Source: CADEED01 sp035502995 (GTDB lineage: Bacteria; Pseudomonadota; Gammaproteobacteria; Steroidobacterales; Steroidobacteraceae). From it: a stretch of 64,000 nucleotides of DNA. The stretch covers positions 31,336-95,335 of the forward strand of contig DATJTW010000116.1 of NCBI GenBank assembly GCA_035502995.1, written 5' to 3'. Below the pieces are notes generated by a model, which had not been told where the DNA came from, did not search any database, and was given only the letters and a program-made list of their open reading frames with translations. Positions 52,288 to 60,499 of the stretch are shown piece after piece (the first letter of the stretch is position 1; the number at the start of each line of letters is the position of its first letter). The position numbers were made by a program, and so were the translations under genes.

Positions 52288-53238
52288 TCATGGGTGCGCC
52301 ACGGACAGGATGCGATAACACGTATCCAGCGTGGGCATCGCCACGCCCGCCTCGCGCGCCTTGTCGAGCGCGTAACCCAGCGTCTCCACGTATTCGAGCC
52401 GGCTGCCGCGCAGCACGTCCTGCTGCGCCGACATGCGGTGCTCCGGCGACTTCTCCAGGAAGTTCTGCCCGAGGCCGTTGAGGATGGCGATGGCCTCGCC
52501 CTCGGTGCTGCGCACGATGCTCGGCACCGGCAGCGGCGACATGTCGACCAGCGGGATGTCGAGCGCCTTCGCCAGCGCCGCGGCTTCGCGCACGATGCGC
52601 ACGATGACGGCGGCGCTGCGCTCGTCCATCAGGAATTTCCAGGTGATCTGCCGCGTCAGCACCGCCAGCGGGAACTGCGCGATCCAGCCGGCGAACTTCG
52701 ACCACTCGCGCGTGCGGATGTCCGGTGCTGCCACGCAACGCACGCCGGCGTCGTCGATGAGCTTCACCAGCGTTTCGACGCGCGGGCTCAGGCCGCCCTT
52801 CTCCTCGCCGATGTGCAACGCGACGTTGCGCGTGAACTTCACCTCGCCGTTCGCCAGCAGCTCGCCGGAGAAGTCCGCCATCGCGCCCAGCGTGCGCGAG
52901 TAGCCGAACACCTGCGCCAGCAGCTCGTTCTTCATGACGCCGTTCTGCACCGACAACGCCGTCTCGACCTTCAGGTCCTTCAGCGGCTCGAGGCTCTTCG
53001 CCGTGTCGATCGCCTTCGTCGCGATGATCAGCACGTCGGCTTCGCGCAGGCGGCGCGGATCGTCGACGACGGCCGTGCGCGCCTTGATGTCGGACAGACC
53101 GTTCAGCACCAGCCCCTGCCGCTGCAGCACGCGCGCGCGTTCGCCGCGCGCGATCATCGACACGTCGTGACCGGCGCGCGAGAGATGCGCGCCCAGGATG
53201 CTGCCGAGCGCGCCGGCGCCGAGGATGGTGAATCTCAT
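52288..53238 (-). CDS. 2-dehydropantoate 2-reductase family protein (PanE/ApbA-like)
   Basis: 316 residues. N-terminal NADP-binding 'FTILGAGALGSILGAHLSRAGHDV', 'ADVLIIATKAIDTAKSLEPL', 'ALSVQNGVMKNELLAQVFG' with the family lysine, and C-terminal 'DMSPLPVPSIVRSTEGEAIAILNGLGQNF'. Members reduce ketopantoate to pantoate for coenzyme A, but many paralogues in operons have other substrates. Here the neighbours (S9 peptidase, lectin-fold protein) give no pantothenate context, so the specific role stays open. It begins 10 bases after the peptidase gene and its stop overlaps a possible ATG of the next gene. Confidence 0.85.
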   Translation of the reverse strand: MRFTILGAGALGSILGAHLSRAGHDVSMIARGERARVLQRQGLVLNGLSDIKARTAVVDDPRRLREADVLIIATKAIDTAKSLEPLKDLKVETALSVQNGVMKNELLAQVFGYSRTLGAMADFSGELLANGEVKFTRNVALHIGEEKGGLSPRVETLVKLIDDAGVRCVAAPDIRTREWSKFAGWIAQFPLAVLTRQITWKFLMDERSAAVIVRIVREAAALAKALDIPLVDMSPLPVPSIVRSTEGEAIAILNGLGQNFLEKSPEHRMSAQQDVLRGSRLEYVETLGYALDKAREAGVAMPTLDTCYRILSVAHP

Positions 53239-53248
53239 GTCCGGAGTC

Positions 53249-55291
53249 TCACTTCTGCCGATACCGCTCGAACCACGCCAGGATGTTGTCGACCTTCGCG
53301 ATCAGGTTCGACGGCCGCGCCGTCATGCCGTGCGACGCCTCGGGGATACGCACCATCATCGTGTCGATGCCGCGCAGCTTCAGCGCCTGGTAGAACTGCT
53401 CGGACTCGCCGATCGGCGTGCGGAAGTCGGACTCGCCCGTGAGCAACATCGTCGGCGTCTTCACGTTGCCGACCAGCGACAGCGGCGAACGTTTCCAGTA
53501 CTGCTCGGGCTGCTCCCAGGGCTGCGAACCGAACCAGTACTTGTAGAAGAAGTTGGTCGCGTCCGACGTCAACACGAAGCTCGACCAGTTGATGACCGGC
53601 TTTGCGACCACGGCCGCGCGAAAGCGGTCCGTCTTGCCGACGATCCACGCCGTCAGCACGCCGCCGCCCGAGCCGCCGGTGACGAACAGGTTGTTCGTGT
53701 CGACGTTGCCCTGCGCGATCAGCGTGTCGACGCCCGACATCAGGTCGTCGTAGTCGTTGCCGGGATACGCGTGGTGGATCAGGTTGCCGAACTCCTCGCC
53801 GTAGCTCGTGCTGCCGCGCGGGTTGCAATAGAGCACGATGTACCCGGCCGCGGCGTAGAGCTGGATCTCGGTGGTGTAGTTAGGCCCGTAGGCGGTGAAC
53901 GGCCCGCCGTGGATCTCGAGGATCAGCGGGTATTTCTTCGCCGGGTCGAAATCCGGCGGCGTCACGACCCAGCCCTGGATGTCGCGCTGGTCGAACGAGC
54001 TCTTCCACGTGAGCTCGCGGACCGCCCCCTGCGTCTTCACGCCGAGCACGTCGTCGTTCAAGGCCGTCAGCGTCTTTGCGCCGCCTGAAAAGGTGGCCGT
54101 GGCGACGTCCGCCGGGCGCTCCGGCGAGTTCACCTGGTAGGCCACGCGGCTGTTCTTCGCGACGCTGAACCCGCCCGACGTGTACGGCCGGCCGATGTCC
54201 GCGCCGCCGACGTTGCTCGCCAGCGTGCGGATCTTTCCATCGAGCGTGGTGAAGCCGAGCTTGTGCACGCCGCGCTCGTCGAAGCTGAAATACAGGCCGC
54301 GGCTGTCGGCCGCCCATTGCGGATCGGCGATGTCGCGGTCGAACGAGCCGGCCACCAGGCGGCTGTTCGAGCCGTCGGCGTCCATCACATATAAATGAGT
54401 GACCTGGTAGCCCTGGAACCGGTCGTCATAACCCAGATATGCGATTTTCTTCCCGTCCGGCGACACCACCGGCGCGTTGTCCGGGCCGGCGCGCTTCGTC
54501 AGCTGCGTCAGCTGCTGCGAAACCACATCGACGGAGAACACCTCGGAGTTCTGCGGATTCAGGTCGTGGTCCGCGCCGCGATTCGCGGAGAACACGAGAT
54601 GCTTGCCGTCCGGCGTGAACGACAGCGGGCCGTTGTCGTCGAAATCGCCGTCGGTCAGCTGGCGCGGCGTGCCGCCCTCGGCCGAGACGATGAACACGTG
54701 GCTGAAGCCGGGCTCGAGATATCCCGCGCCGTCCGCGCGATACACCACGGAGTCGATGACCTTCACCGGCGGCGCCCACTGCGCGCCCGGCGGCTTCGGC
54801 GGCGGCGTCGCCAGCGGTTTCTTGTCCGCCGGGACGAGCTGCGTGAACGCGATGAACTTGCCGTCCGGCGACCAGGTGATCGAATCCGGACCCTGCACGA
54901 GGTTCGTCAGCAACGCGGTCTGGCCGGAGTCCATCCAGCGCACGTAGAGCTGCGGCGAGCCTTCGGCCGCCGACACGTACGCCAGCCGCGTGCCGTCCGG
55001 CGACCAGCGCGGCGACGCGAAGCTCTTCGACTCGGAGCGCAGCGGCCGGTTGTTAGTGCCGTCCGCGTCGACCAGCCACAGGTTGCGGCGCGCACGGTCG
55101 GTCATGATGTCGTAGCTGACGCGCACGTACGCGATCTTCGAGCCGTCGGGCGAGATCTGCACGTCGTCGGCGATCTCGAGCTGGAAGACGTCGAGGGAGT
55201 GCAGGCGGCGCGCGTCGGGCAGGTCGGCGGCCACGGCCGAGGAAACGAGGACCACGGCCGCGACGACGGCGGCGGAGAACTTGAAGGTCAT
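53249..55291 (-). CDS. Secreted S9-family prolyl oligopeptidase/acylaminoacyl-peptidase-like enzyme
   Basis: 680 residues with a signal peptide (MTFKFSAAVVAAVVLVSSAVAA). Residues about 25-410 form a WD40/TolB-like propeller ('DVQISPDGSKIAYVRVSYD', 'SPRWSPDGTRLAYVSA' and others); about 420-680 the alpha/beta hydrolase: nucleophile Ser in TGGSGGGVLTAW, Asp in 'LLTGESDFRTP' and His in 'IPEASHGMTARPS'. It differs from the S9 protein at 23889, which has GWSFGG. It probably degrades peptides in the periplasm. It is the first gene of the panE operon. Confidence 0.93.
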   Translation of the reverse strand: MTFKFSAAVVAAVVLVSSAVAADLPDARRLHSLDVFQLEIADDVQISPDGSKIAYVRVSYDIMTDRARRNLWLVDADGTNNRPLRSESKSFASPRWSPDGTRLAYVSAAEGSPQLYVRWMDSGQTALLTNLVQGPDSITWSPDGKFIAFTQLVPADKKPLATPPPKPPGAQWAPPVKVIDSVVYRADGAGYLEPGFSHVFIVSAEGGTPRQLTDGDFDDNGPLSFTPDGKHLVFSANRGADHDLNPQNSEVFSVDVVSQQLTQLTKRAGPDNAPVVSPDGKKIAYLGYDDRFQGYQVTHLYVMDADGSNSRLVAGSFDRDIADPQWAADSRGLYFSFDERGVHKLGFTTLDGKIRTLASNVGGADIGRPYTSGGFSVAKNSRVAYQVNSPERPADVATATFSGGAKTLTALNDDVLGVKTQGAVRELTWKSSFDQRDIQGWVVTPPDFDPAKKYPLILEIHGGPFTAYGPNYTTEIQLYAAAGYIVLYCNPRGSTSYGEEFGNLIHHAYPGNDYDDLMSGVDTLIAQGNVDTNNLFVTGGSGGGVLTAWIVGKTDRFRAAVVAKPVINWSSFVLTSDATNFFYKYWFGSQPWEQPEQYWKRSPLSLVGNVKTPTMLLTGESDFRTPIGESEQFYQALKLRGIDTMMVRIPEASHGMTARPSNLIAKVDNILAWFERYRQK

Positions 55292-55423
55292 GGTGGATCC
55301 CGAAACGGAAGTGGCGCGTACTTTAACCGAGTCGCGCCCGGACGACGCACGACCCGGCGTTTTCCGTGGCCGGCCAGCGATGGCTGGCCGGCCCGATCGC
55401 GGAAGGGATCCGTTCCCGCGTTG

Positions 55424-55849
55424 CTAGCGCGCGAGCTTGATCGACAGCGAAATCGTCGCGTTCAGCACCTTCGATACCGGGCAGCCCGACTTCGTCTGCT
55501 CGGCGATCTCCATGAAGGTCTTTTCGTCGATGTTCGGCACCTTCGCCACGCAGACGAGATCGCTCTTCGTGATCGCGAAGCCCTCGCCGACCTTCTCGAG
55601 GTGCACGGCGGCCGACGTCTCGATCGAATCCGCCGTGAAGCCCGCCTTGCCGAGACCGGCCGACAGCGCCATGGAGAAACACGCCGAGTGCGCGGCGGCG
55701 ATCAGCTCTTCCGGATTCGTGCCGGGACCGTCCTCGAAACGCGCCTTGAAACCGTACGGCGCATTCTTGAGCACGCCGGTCTCCGTCGAGATCGTGCCGG
55801 TGCCTTCCTTGAGACTGCCTTTCCAGGCGGCCGAACCCTTCTTGATCAT
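55424..55849 (-). CDS. OsmC-family organic hydroperoxide reductase
   Basis: 141 residues from ATG 55849. OsmC/Ohr proteins reduce organic hydroperoxides with two cysteines: here in 'AAAHSACFSMALS' (about Cys57) and 'QTKSGCPVSKVLNA' (about Cys123). The N-terminus 'KKGSAAWKGSLKEGTGTISTETGVLKNAPY' and 'GTNPEELIAAAHSACF' place it in the OsmC rather than Ohr branch. It is the last gene of a four-gene overlapping chain (ATGA with rlmL) that begins with the exonuclease, or with puuR-puuC if read-through occurs. Confidence 0.93.
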   Translation of the reverse strand: MIKKGSAAWKGSLKEGTGTISTETGVLKNAPYGFKARFEDGPGTNPEELIAAAHSACFSMALSAGLGKAGFTADSIETSAAVHLEKVGEGFAITKSDLVCVAKVPNIDEKTFMEIAEQTKSGCPVSKVLNATISLSIKLAR

Positions 55850-58041
55850 GATGTCTTCTCCAATTCGAAACACTGGTGAATGCGCGGGTTGCGTTCGAAA
55901 TCCTTCGGCAGCGTGGCCCGCGAGATGTCGGTGACCTTGTACCGCTGCGCGACGTCGGCGTCCATCCTGAACTTCTGCGCGTTGTTCGAGAACACCAGTT
56001 TGCCGCCGGGCGCGAGCAGCGCCATGCAGCGGTCGATCAGCGCGGCGTGATCGCGCTGCACGTCGAGCACGTCGTCCATGCGCTTGCTGTTCGAGAACGT
56101 CGGCGGGTCGAGGAAGATCAGGTCGTACTTCTGCTTGTCCGCGACCGCATCCTTCAGCCACGCGATGCAGTCCGCGCGCACGAACTCGTGCTGCGTGCCC
56201 GCGAAGCCGTTCGCTGCCAGATTGTTCTGCGCCCACTCGAGGTAAGTGGCCGACATGTCGACGGTGGTCGTGGCGCGCGCGCGGCCGGCCGCGGCATAAA
56301 CCGTGGCGCTGCCCGTGTACGCGAACAGGTTCAGGAACCGCTTGCCCGCGGCGGCATCGCGCAGGCGCGCGCGCGTGATGCGGTGATCGAGGAACAGGCC
56401 CGTGTCGAGATAGTCCGTGAAGTTGACGCCGAACTTCAGCCCACCCTCCGCGACCACCTTGAAGTCCGCGCTCTCGCCGAGCTTCTCGTACTGGTCGCCG
56501 CGCGTCGTCTTGCGCCGCTGACGCAGGTGGATGAACTCGGGCGCGATGCCGGTGGCGCCGGGCAACGCGGCCAGCGCCTCGGCGCGGCGGCGTTGCGCGG
56601 CGTCGGGGTTCACCGTCTTCGGCGCCTGGTATTCCTGCACGTACAGCCACACGCGCGGCGAATCGGCCTCGGCATAACGATCGATGGCGAACGAATACTC
56701 GGGCATGTCGGCGTCGTAGAGGCGGTAGCAGCTCACCTGCTCTCGCGCCGCCCACTTGTCGAGTAGTTTGCCGTTCTTGACGACGCGGTTGCCGAACATC
56801 TGCGCGCCCGGCGATTCCGCCAGCGACGTGTCGATGCGCGCGCTGCGGCCGCTGTGGATCAGCTGCTTCTCGTTGTCGGCCGAGACGTGCACGCGCAGCA
56901 GGCGGCATTCGATCGCACCGTTCCACACCGTGTGCACGCGCTCGGCGCGCAGGCCGAGCTCGAGGCCGGCGTCCGCGGAGCCGCTGAGGATCGCGGCGTC
57001 CCAGCCGGCAAACCTCTCGCGCAACACGCCGCCGAGCGTCTTCATCAACTCGCGCGCCGCGGTCTTGTCCTCGAGCCGCACGCCGTAGGGCGGGTTCGTC
57101 GCGAGGAAGCCGCGGCCCTTTTCCTCGCCTTGGCCGACCGGCGCCGCGTCCGCGAGATCCGCGCGCGCGAACGTGAGATCGGAGAAGCCGGCGCGTGCCG
57201 CGTTCTCGCGCGCGGTGTCGAGCACGCGGCCGTCGATGTCGAGACCGCGGATCGTCAGGGACGGCTGGCGTTCGCGCGCCAGCGCGGCATTCTTCACGCG
57301 GTCCCACGCGGCGCGATCGTGGCCGGGCCAGCCGAAGAATCCGAAGTAGTGACGGCGCGCGTTCGGCGCCATGTCGGCAGCGATCATCGCGGCCTCGATG
57401 ACCAGCGTGCCGGAGCCGCACATCGGGTCGAGGAACTCCACGGCGTCGCGGGATTTCTCCGGCCAGCCGGCACGCAGCAGCAGGCCGGCCGCCAGGTTCT
57501 CGCGCAGCGGCGCTTCGCCCGCCTGCGTGCGGTAACCGCGGCGATGCAATCCCTCACCGGACAGATCGATCGACACGGTGACCTTCGGCCCGTTCGCATG
57601 CGCGTGCACGCGCACCGCGGGCCGCTCGGGCGCGATGTCCGGCCGCGCGCCGGTGGTGTCGCGCAGCTGGTCGCAGATCGCGTCCTTCAGGCGCAGCGCG
57701 CCGAAGCGCGTGTGCGTGAGCTCGGGATGTTTGCCGCTGAAGTCGCAGGCCAGCGTGCGCGACGGGTCGACGTGCGGACGCCAGTCGATGGCGCGGGCCA
57801 GTTCGTAGAAGCGCGCATCGGTGGGCGCGTCGAACTCGGCGACGACCAGGAACACGCGCGCGGCGACGCGCGACTCGAGGCAGGCGCGGTACGCCACGTC
57901 GATGGGCCCGGAGAATTCGACGCCGAGCGCGCGCTCGCGCACGTCGGCCGCGCCGAACGACGTCAGCTCGCGGGCCAGCAGATCGCCGAAGCCGCGCGGG
58001 CTCGAGGCGACGTAGCGATACGTGCGGGCGCTATCCGTCAC
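55846..58041 (-). CDS. rlmL: Bifunctional 23S rRNA methyltransferase RlmKL
   Basis: 731 residues from GTG 58041. RlmKL makes m2G2445 and m7G2069 in 23S rRNA (E. coli numbering). The order is THUMP domain (about 45-155), RlmL methyltransferase with 'DPMCGSGTLVIEAA' (about 204) and 'NPPYG', and RlmK methyltransferase with 'LNLFAYTGSATVYAAAGRA' and 'FLDPPTFSNSK' (about 643). Length is near the 702 residues of E. coli RlmL. The start overlaps the stop of the BtrH-like gene (GTGA) and its stop overlaps osmC (ATGA). Confidence 0.95.
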   Translation of the reverse strand: MTDSARTYRYVASSPRGFGDLLARELTSFGAADVRERALGVEFSGPIDVAYRACLESRVAARVFLVVAEFDAPTDARFYELARAIDWRPHVDPSRTLACDFSGKHPELTHTRFGALRLKDAICDQLRDTTGARPDIAPERPAVRVHAHANGPKVTVSIDLSGEGLHRRGYRTQAGEAPLRENLAAGLLLRAGWPEKSRDAVEFLDPMCGSGTLVIEAAMIAADMAPNARRHYFGFFGWPGHDRAAWDRVKNAALARERQPSLTIRGLDIDGRVLDTARENAARAGFSDLTFARADLADAAPVGQGEEKGRGFLATNPPYGVRLEDKTAARELMKTLGGVLRERFAGWDAAILSGSADAGLELGLRAERVHTVWNGAIECRLLRVHVSADNEKQLIHSGRSARIDTSLAESPGAQMFGNRVVKNGKLLDKWAAREQVSCYRLYDADMPEYSFAIDRYAEADSPRVWLYVQEYQAPKTVNPDAAQRRRAEALAALPGATGIAPEFIHLRQRRKTTRGDQYEKLGESADFKVVAEGGLKFGVNFTDYLDTGLFLDHRITRARLRDAAAGKRFLNLFAYTGSATVYAAAGRARATTTVDMSATYLEWAQNNLAANGFAGTQHEFVRADCIAWLKDAVADKQKYDLIFLDPPTFSNSKRMDDVLDVQRDHAALIDRCMALLAPGGKLVFSNNAQKFRMDADVAQRYKVTDISRATLPKDFERNPRIHQCFELEKTS

Positions 58042-59078
58042 AGGGTCGCCAACGCGCGCATGCCGTCCACCTCGAGATCCGCGATGCGGCGGCAGCGCGC
58101 CGCCGCGTCCACCAGTCGGGCCGCATCCTGCCGGCGGCCGGCGGCGCCGATCAGCGCCGCCACTTCGGTCCATTCGGCCGCGGACTCCGAGAAGGCCGCG
58201 TGCGCGCGTTGCAACGCCGGCTTCGCACCGAGGTGGTCGCGCGCTTCCGCGAGGAAGTCGCGGAAGAAGTTCCGGAACAACGCGCCGCCCGTGCCGGCCT
58301 TCTCCATCAGCATCGCCGACAACGCCAGGTCCGCGGCGGGATCCTTCGCGATCGACAGCCAGTCCGGCAGCGAGTCGGCGAGCTTGCGGATGCCGTGGAA
58401 AGACGCGCCCTTGAACGGCGGCGACAGATAGTCGGCGGCGTTCGCGCGCAGCGCGCGCGGCAGCGCCTGGCGCAGCGTCGACTCGAGGTTCGGCGCCCGC
58501 TTCGGCGCGGCGATCGTCCAGCTGCGCGCCTTCGCGGCCATCGGGCCCTTCGCAAAACGCGCGGCTTCGACGCCGCGGCGCGATGCACGCTGCGTCGAGC
58601 CCTGCTGCTGCGTGTCGACCAGCAGGACGTCGCGCTCGTCGCAGCCGTACGCCGCGACGAAGTGCCCGGCGAAATGCACCGGCTTCGTGAAGTACTCGAG
58701 GTGGAAGCAGTCGAGCTGCAGGCCGACCGGCCGACCGTCGCGCAGCGCGGATTCCAGCGTCGACCACGCCTTCGCTTTCGACGTCGTTTCGAGCGCGGTG
58801 CACTCGAGGCCGAGGTTCGCGCACAGCGTTTGGGTCAACGCGAACGGCTTCACGCGTCCGCCGACGAACGGCAGCGGCAGCGACGACAGGTTGATGAAGA
58901 TGAACCCGAGTCCCTGGCCGAGACCGAACAACATCGGTTCGGAGAGCTGCACGCCGATCGTGCCCAGCAAGGAACCGGTCGCAACGGTCTCGCAATGCTG
59001 GCCCACATACGGCCGGAAGCCGGGGATCGCCACGCCCGCGCGCGGCGCGGCCGGCCTTGCTGCGTTCGCCGGACTCAC
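58038..59078 (-). CDS. BtrH N-terminal domain/DUF4872-type protein
   Basis: 346 residues from GTG 59078. The N-terminal half resembles BtrH, an acyl-transferring cysteine enzyme of butirosin synthesis with a C39-like fold: 'GQHCETVATGSLLGTIGVQLSEPMLFGLGQGLGFIF' (Cys29) and 'HFAGHFVAAYGCDERDVLLVDT' (catalytic His and Asp). The C-terminal half (about 185-346) is helical and fits DUF4872. No antibiotic genes are nearby. It may act as an acyltransferase or peptidase on an unknown peptide or sugar. Overlaps by four bases both the exonuclease gene and rlmL. Confidence 0.72.
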   Translation of the reverse strand: MSPANAARPAAPRAGVAIPGFRPYVGQHCETVATGSLLGTIGVQLSEPMLFGLGQGLGFIFINLSSLPLPFVGGRVKPFALTQTLCANLGLECTALETTSKAKAWSTLESALRDGRPVGLQLDCFHLEYFTKPVHFAGHFVAAYGCDERDVLLVDTQQQGSTQRASRRGVEAARFAKGPMAAKARSWTIAAPKRAPNLESTLRQALPRALRANAADYLSPPFKGASFHGIRKLADSLPDWLSIAKDPAADLALSAMLMEKAGTGGALFRNFFRDFLAEARDHLGAKPALQRAHAAFSESAAEWTEVAALIGAAGRRQDAARLVDAAARCRRIADLEVDGMRALATL

Positions 59079-60499
59079 GGCAACGGCACCGGCCGGTATT
59101 TCGGCTCGCGCAGCAGGCGCGTGAGGATGCGGTAGCAGTCGATGTCGAACGTGCCGCCGCGTGGCCGGCGGCTCAACCGCCGGAATTCCTCGATCTCGCT
59201 GTCGTCGCCGGCGGGCTCGACGGTACCGAGATGCTGCCAGCCGTCGATCACGTGGTACTGCCGGCGCTCGCCCGCCCCTTCCGGCACCAGCATCGGCCCG
59301 GCATGCGGCCACTGCTGCAGCTTCTGCGGCATCAGCCCGAGCTTCACGCGCGCGAGATGCATCGCGCGCGGTTCCTTGCCGACGCAGGCGCCGCGACAGC
59401 GGCCGACCTGCAGGCCGAAACAACTGCCCGCCCCGGCCTCGAGCCCGAGCACCTTGAAGCACCACTTGTTCACGCGCGCCAGTTCCTCGAGCGCGCGGCG
59501 CGCATCCTTCGGCGCGCGGTACGTGCCGAATGCATTGCCGGTGCGCAGCACGTCGGCATCGATCGTCACCAGCGCCGGCGGCGCGTCGCCCTCGCCGAAC
59601 AACCACGTCAGCCGCTCGCCGCCGCCCCGCAGCTGGCGATTGAACACCGGCTGCGTCTCGCGCACTTCGCGCGCTTCGAGCAGCAACGCGCCGAGCTCGC
59701 CGGCGGTTTCGGTCCACTCGACGCGCCGCACCTGCGCGGCGAGCTTCAGCGACTTCGCATCAGACGCACCGCCGCGGAAATGATCCAGTACTCGCTCGCG
59801 CAGGTTGTTTGCCTTGCCGACGTACAGCAGCGACTCGCGGCCATCCTCGCCGGAGCCGAAGAAGCGATAGACCCCGGCGTCCTCGGGCAGGTCGTCCGCG
59901 AGATCCGGCGACAACGCCGCGGGCAGATTGACGCGCAACGACGCGAGATCGATCGCGCGCTGCAATTCGTCGGGCGCGATCTCCGCGCGCAGCTTGCGCC
60001 ACAGCTGCCACAACACCTGCGCGTCCGGCATCGCGCGGTGGCGTTGCTCGACCGAGATGCCGTGCCGCTCCATCACCGCGTCGAGATTGTGCCGCGGCAT
60101 CTCCGGGAACAACGCGCGCGACAATCTCACCGTGCACAGCGATGGCGCGCGCCAGTTCGTCTCGACGGTGGCGAACTCGCGGCGGATGAAGCCGTAGTCG
60201 AAGCGCGCGTTGTGCGCGACGAACAGCCGGCCGGCCAGCCGCTCCGACAACTCGCCGGCGATTTCGTCGAACCGCGGCGCGCCTTCGAGCATCGCGTCGT
60301 CGATACCGGTCAGCGCGGTGATGCCGGCCGATACGCGCGTGCCCGGGTGCACCAGCGACTGCCACTCGAAGTCGAGCTTGTCGCCGGTCGCACCGATCAC
60401 CGCCACGTCGATGACGCGATGCCGGCCGGGATAGCAGCCGGTGGTCTCGACGTCGACGAACGCGACGGGGACGTCGGCCGTTAGCTCAATTCGATCCAC
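59075..60499 (-). CDS. DnaQ-like 3'-5' exonuclease fused to UvrC-type GIY-YIG nuclease
   Basis: 474 residues from GTG 60499, a start inside the end of puuC (19-base overlap); no later start precedes the first motif. Residues about 10-170 are a DEDDh exonuclease: 'AFVDVETTG' (ExoI), 'FVAHNARFDYGFIRREF' (ExoII), 'HRAMPDAQVLWQLW' (ExoIII with His and Asp). Residues about 205-300 are a GIY-YIG nuclease ('AGVYRFFGSG', 'LLYVGKANNLRERVLDHF'), followed by a cysteine-bearing tail. Such fusions of a polymerase-proofreading-like domain and a UvrC/Cho-like domain suggest a repair nuclease. Not coupled to uvrA or uvrB here. Confidence 0.9.
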   Translation of the reverse strand: MDRIELTADVPVAFVDVETTGCYPGRHRVIDVAVIGATGDKLDFEWQSLVHPGTRVSAGITALTGIDDAMLEGAPRFDEIAGELSERLAGRLFVAHNARFDYGFIRREFATVETNWRAPSLCTVRLSRALFPEMPRHNLDAVMERHGISVEQRHRAMPDAQVLWQLWRKLRAEIAPDELQRAIDLASLRVNLPAALSPDLADDLPEDAGVYRFFGSGEDGRESLLYVGKANNLRERVLDHFRGGASDAKSLKLAAQVRRVEWTETAGELGALLLEAREVRETQPVFNRQLRGGGERLTWLFGEGDAPPALVTIDADVLRTGNAFGTYRAPKDARRALEELARVNKWCFKVLGLEAGAGSCFGLQVGRCRGACVGKEPRAMHLARVKLGLMPQKLQQWPHAGPMLVPEGAGERRQYHVIDGWQHLGTVEPAGDDSEIEEFRRLSRRPRGGTFDIDCYRILTRLLREPKYRPVPLP

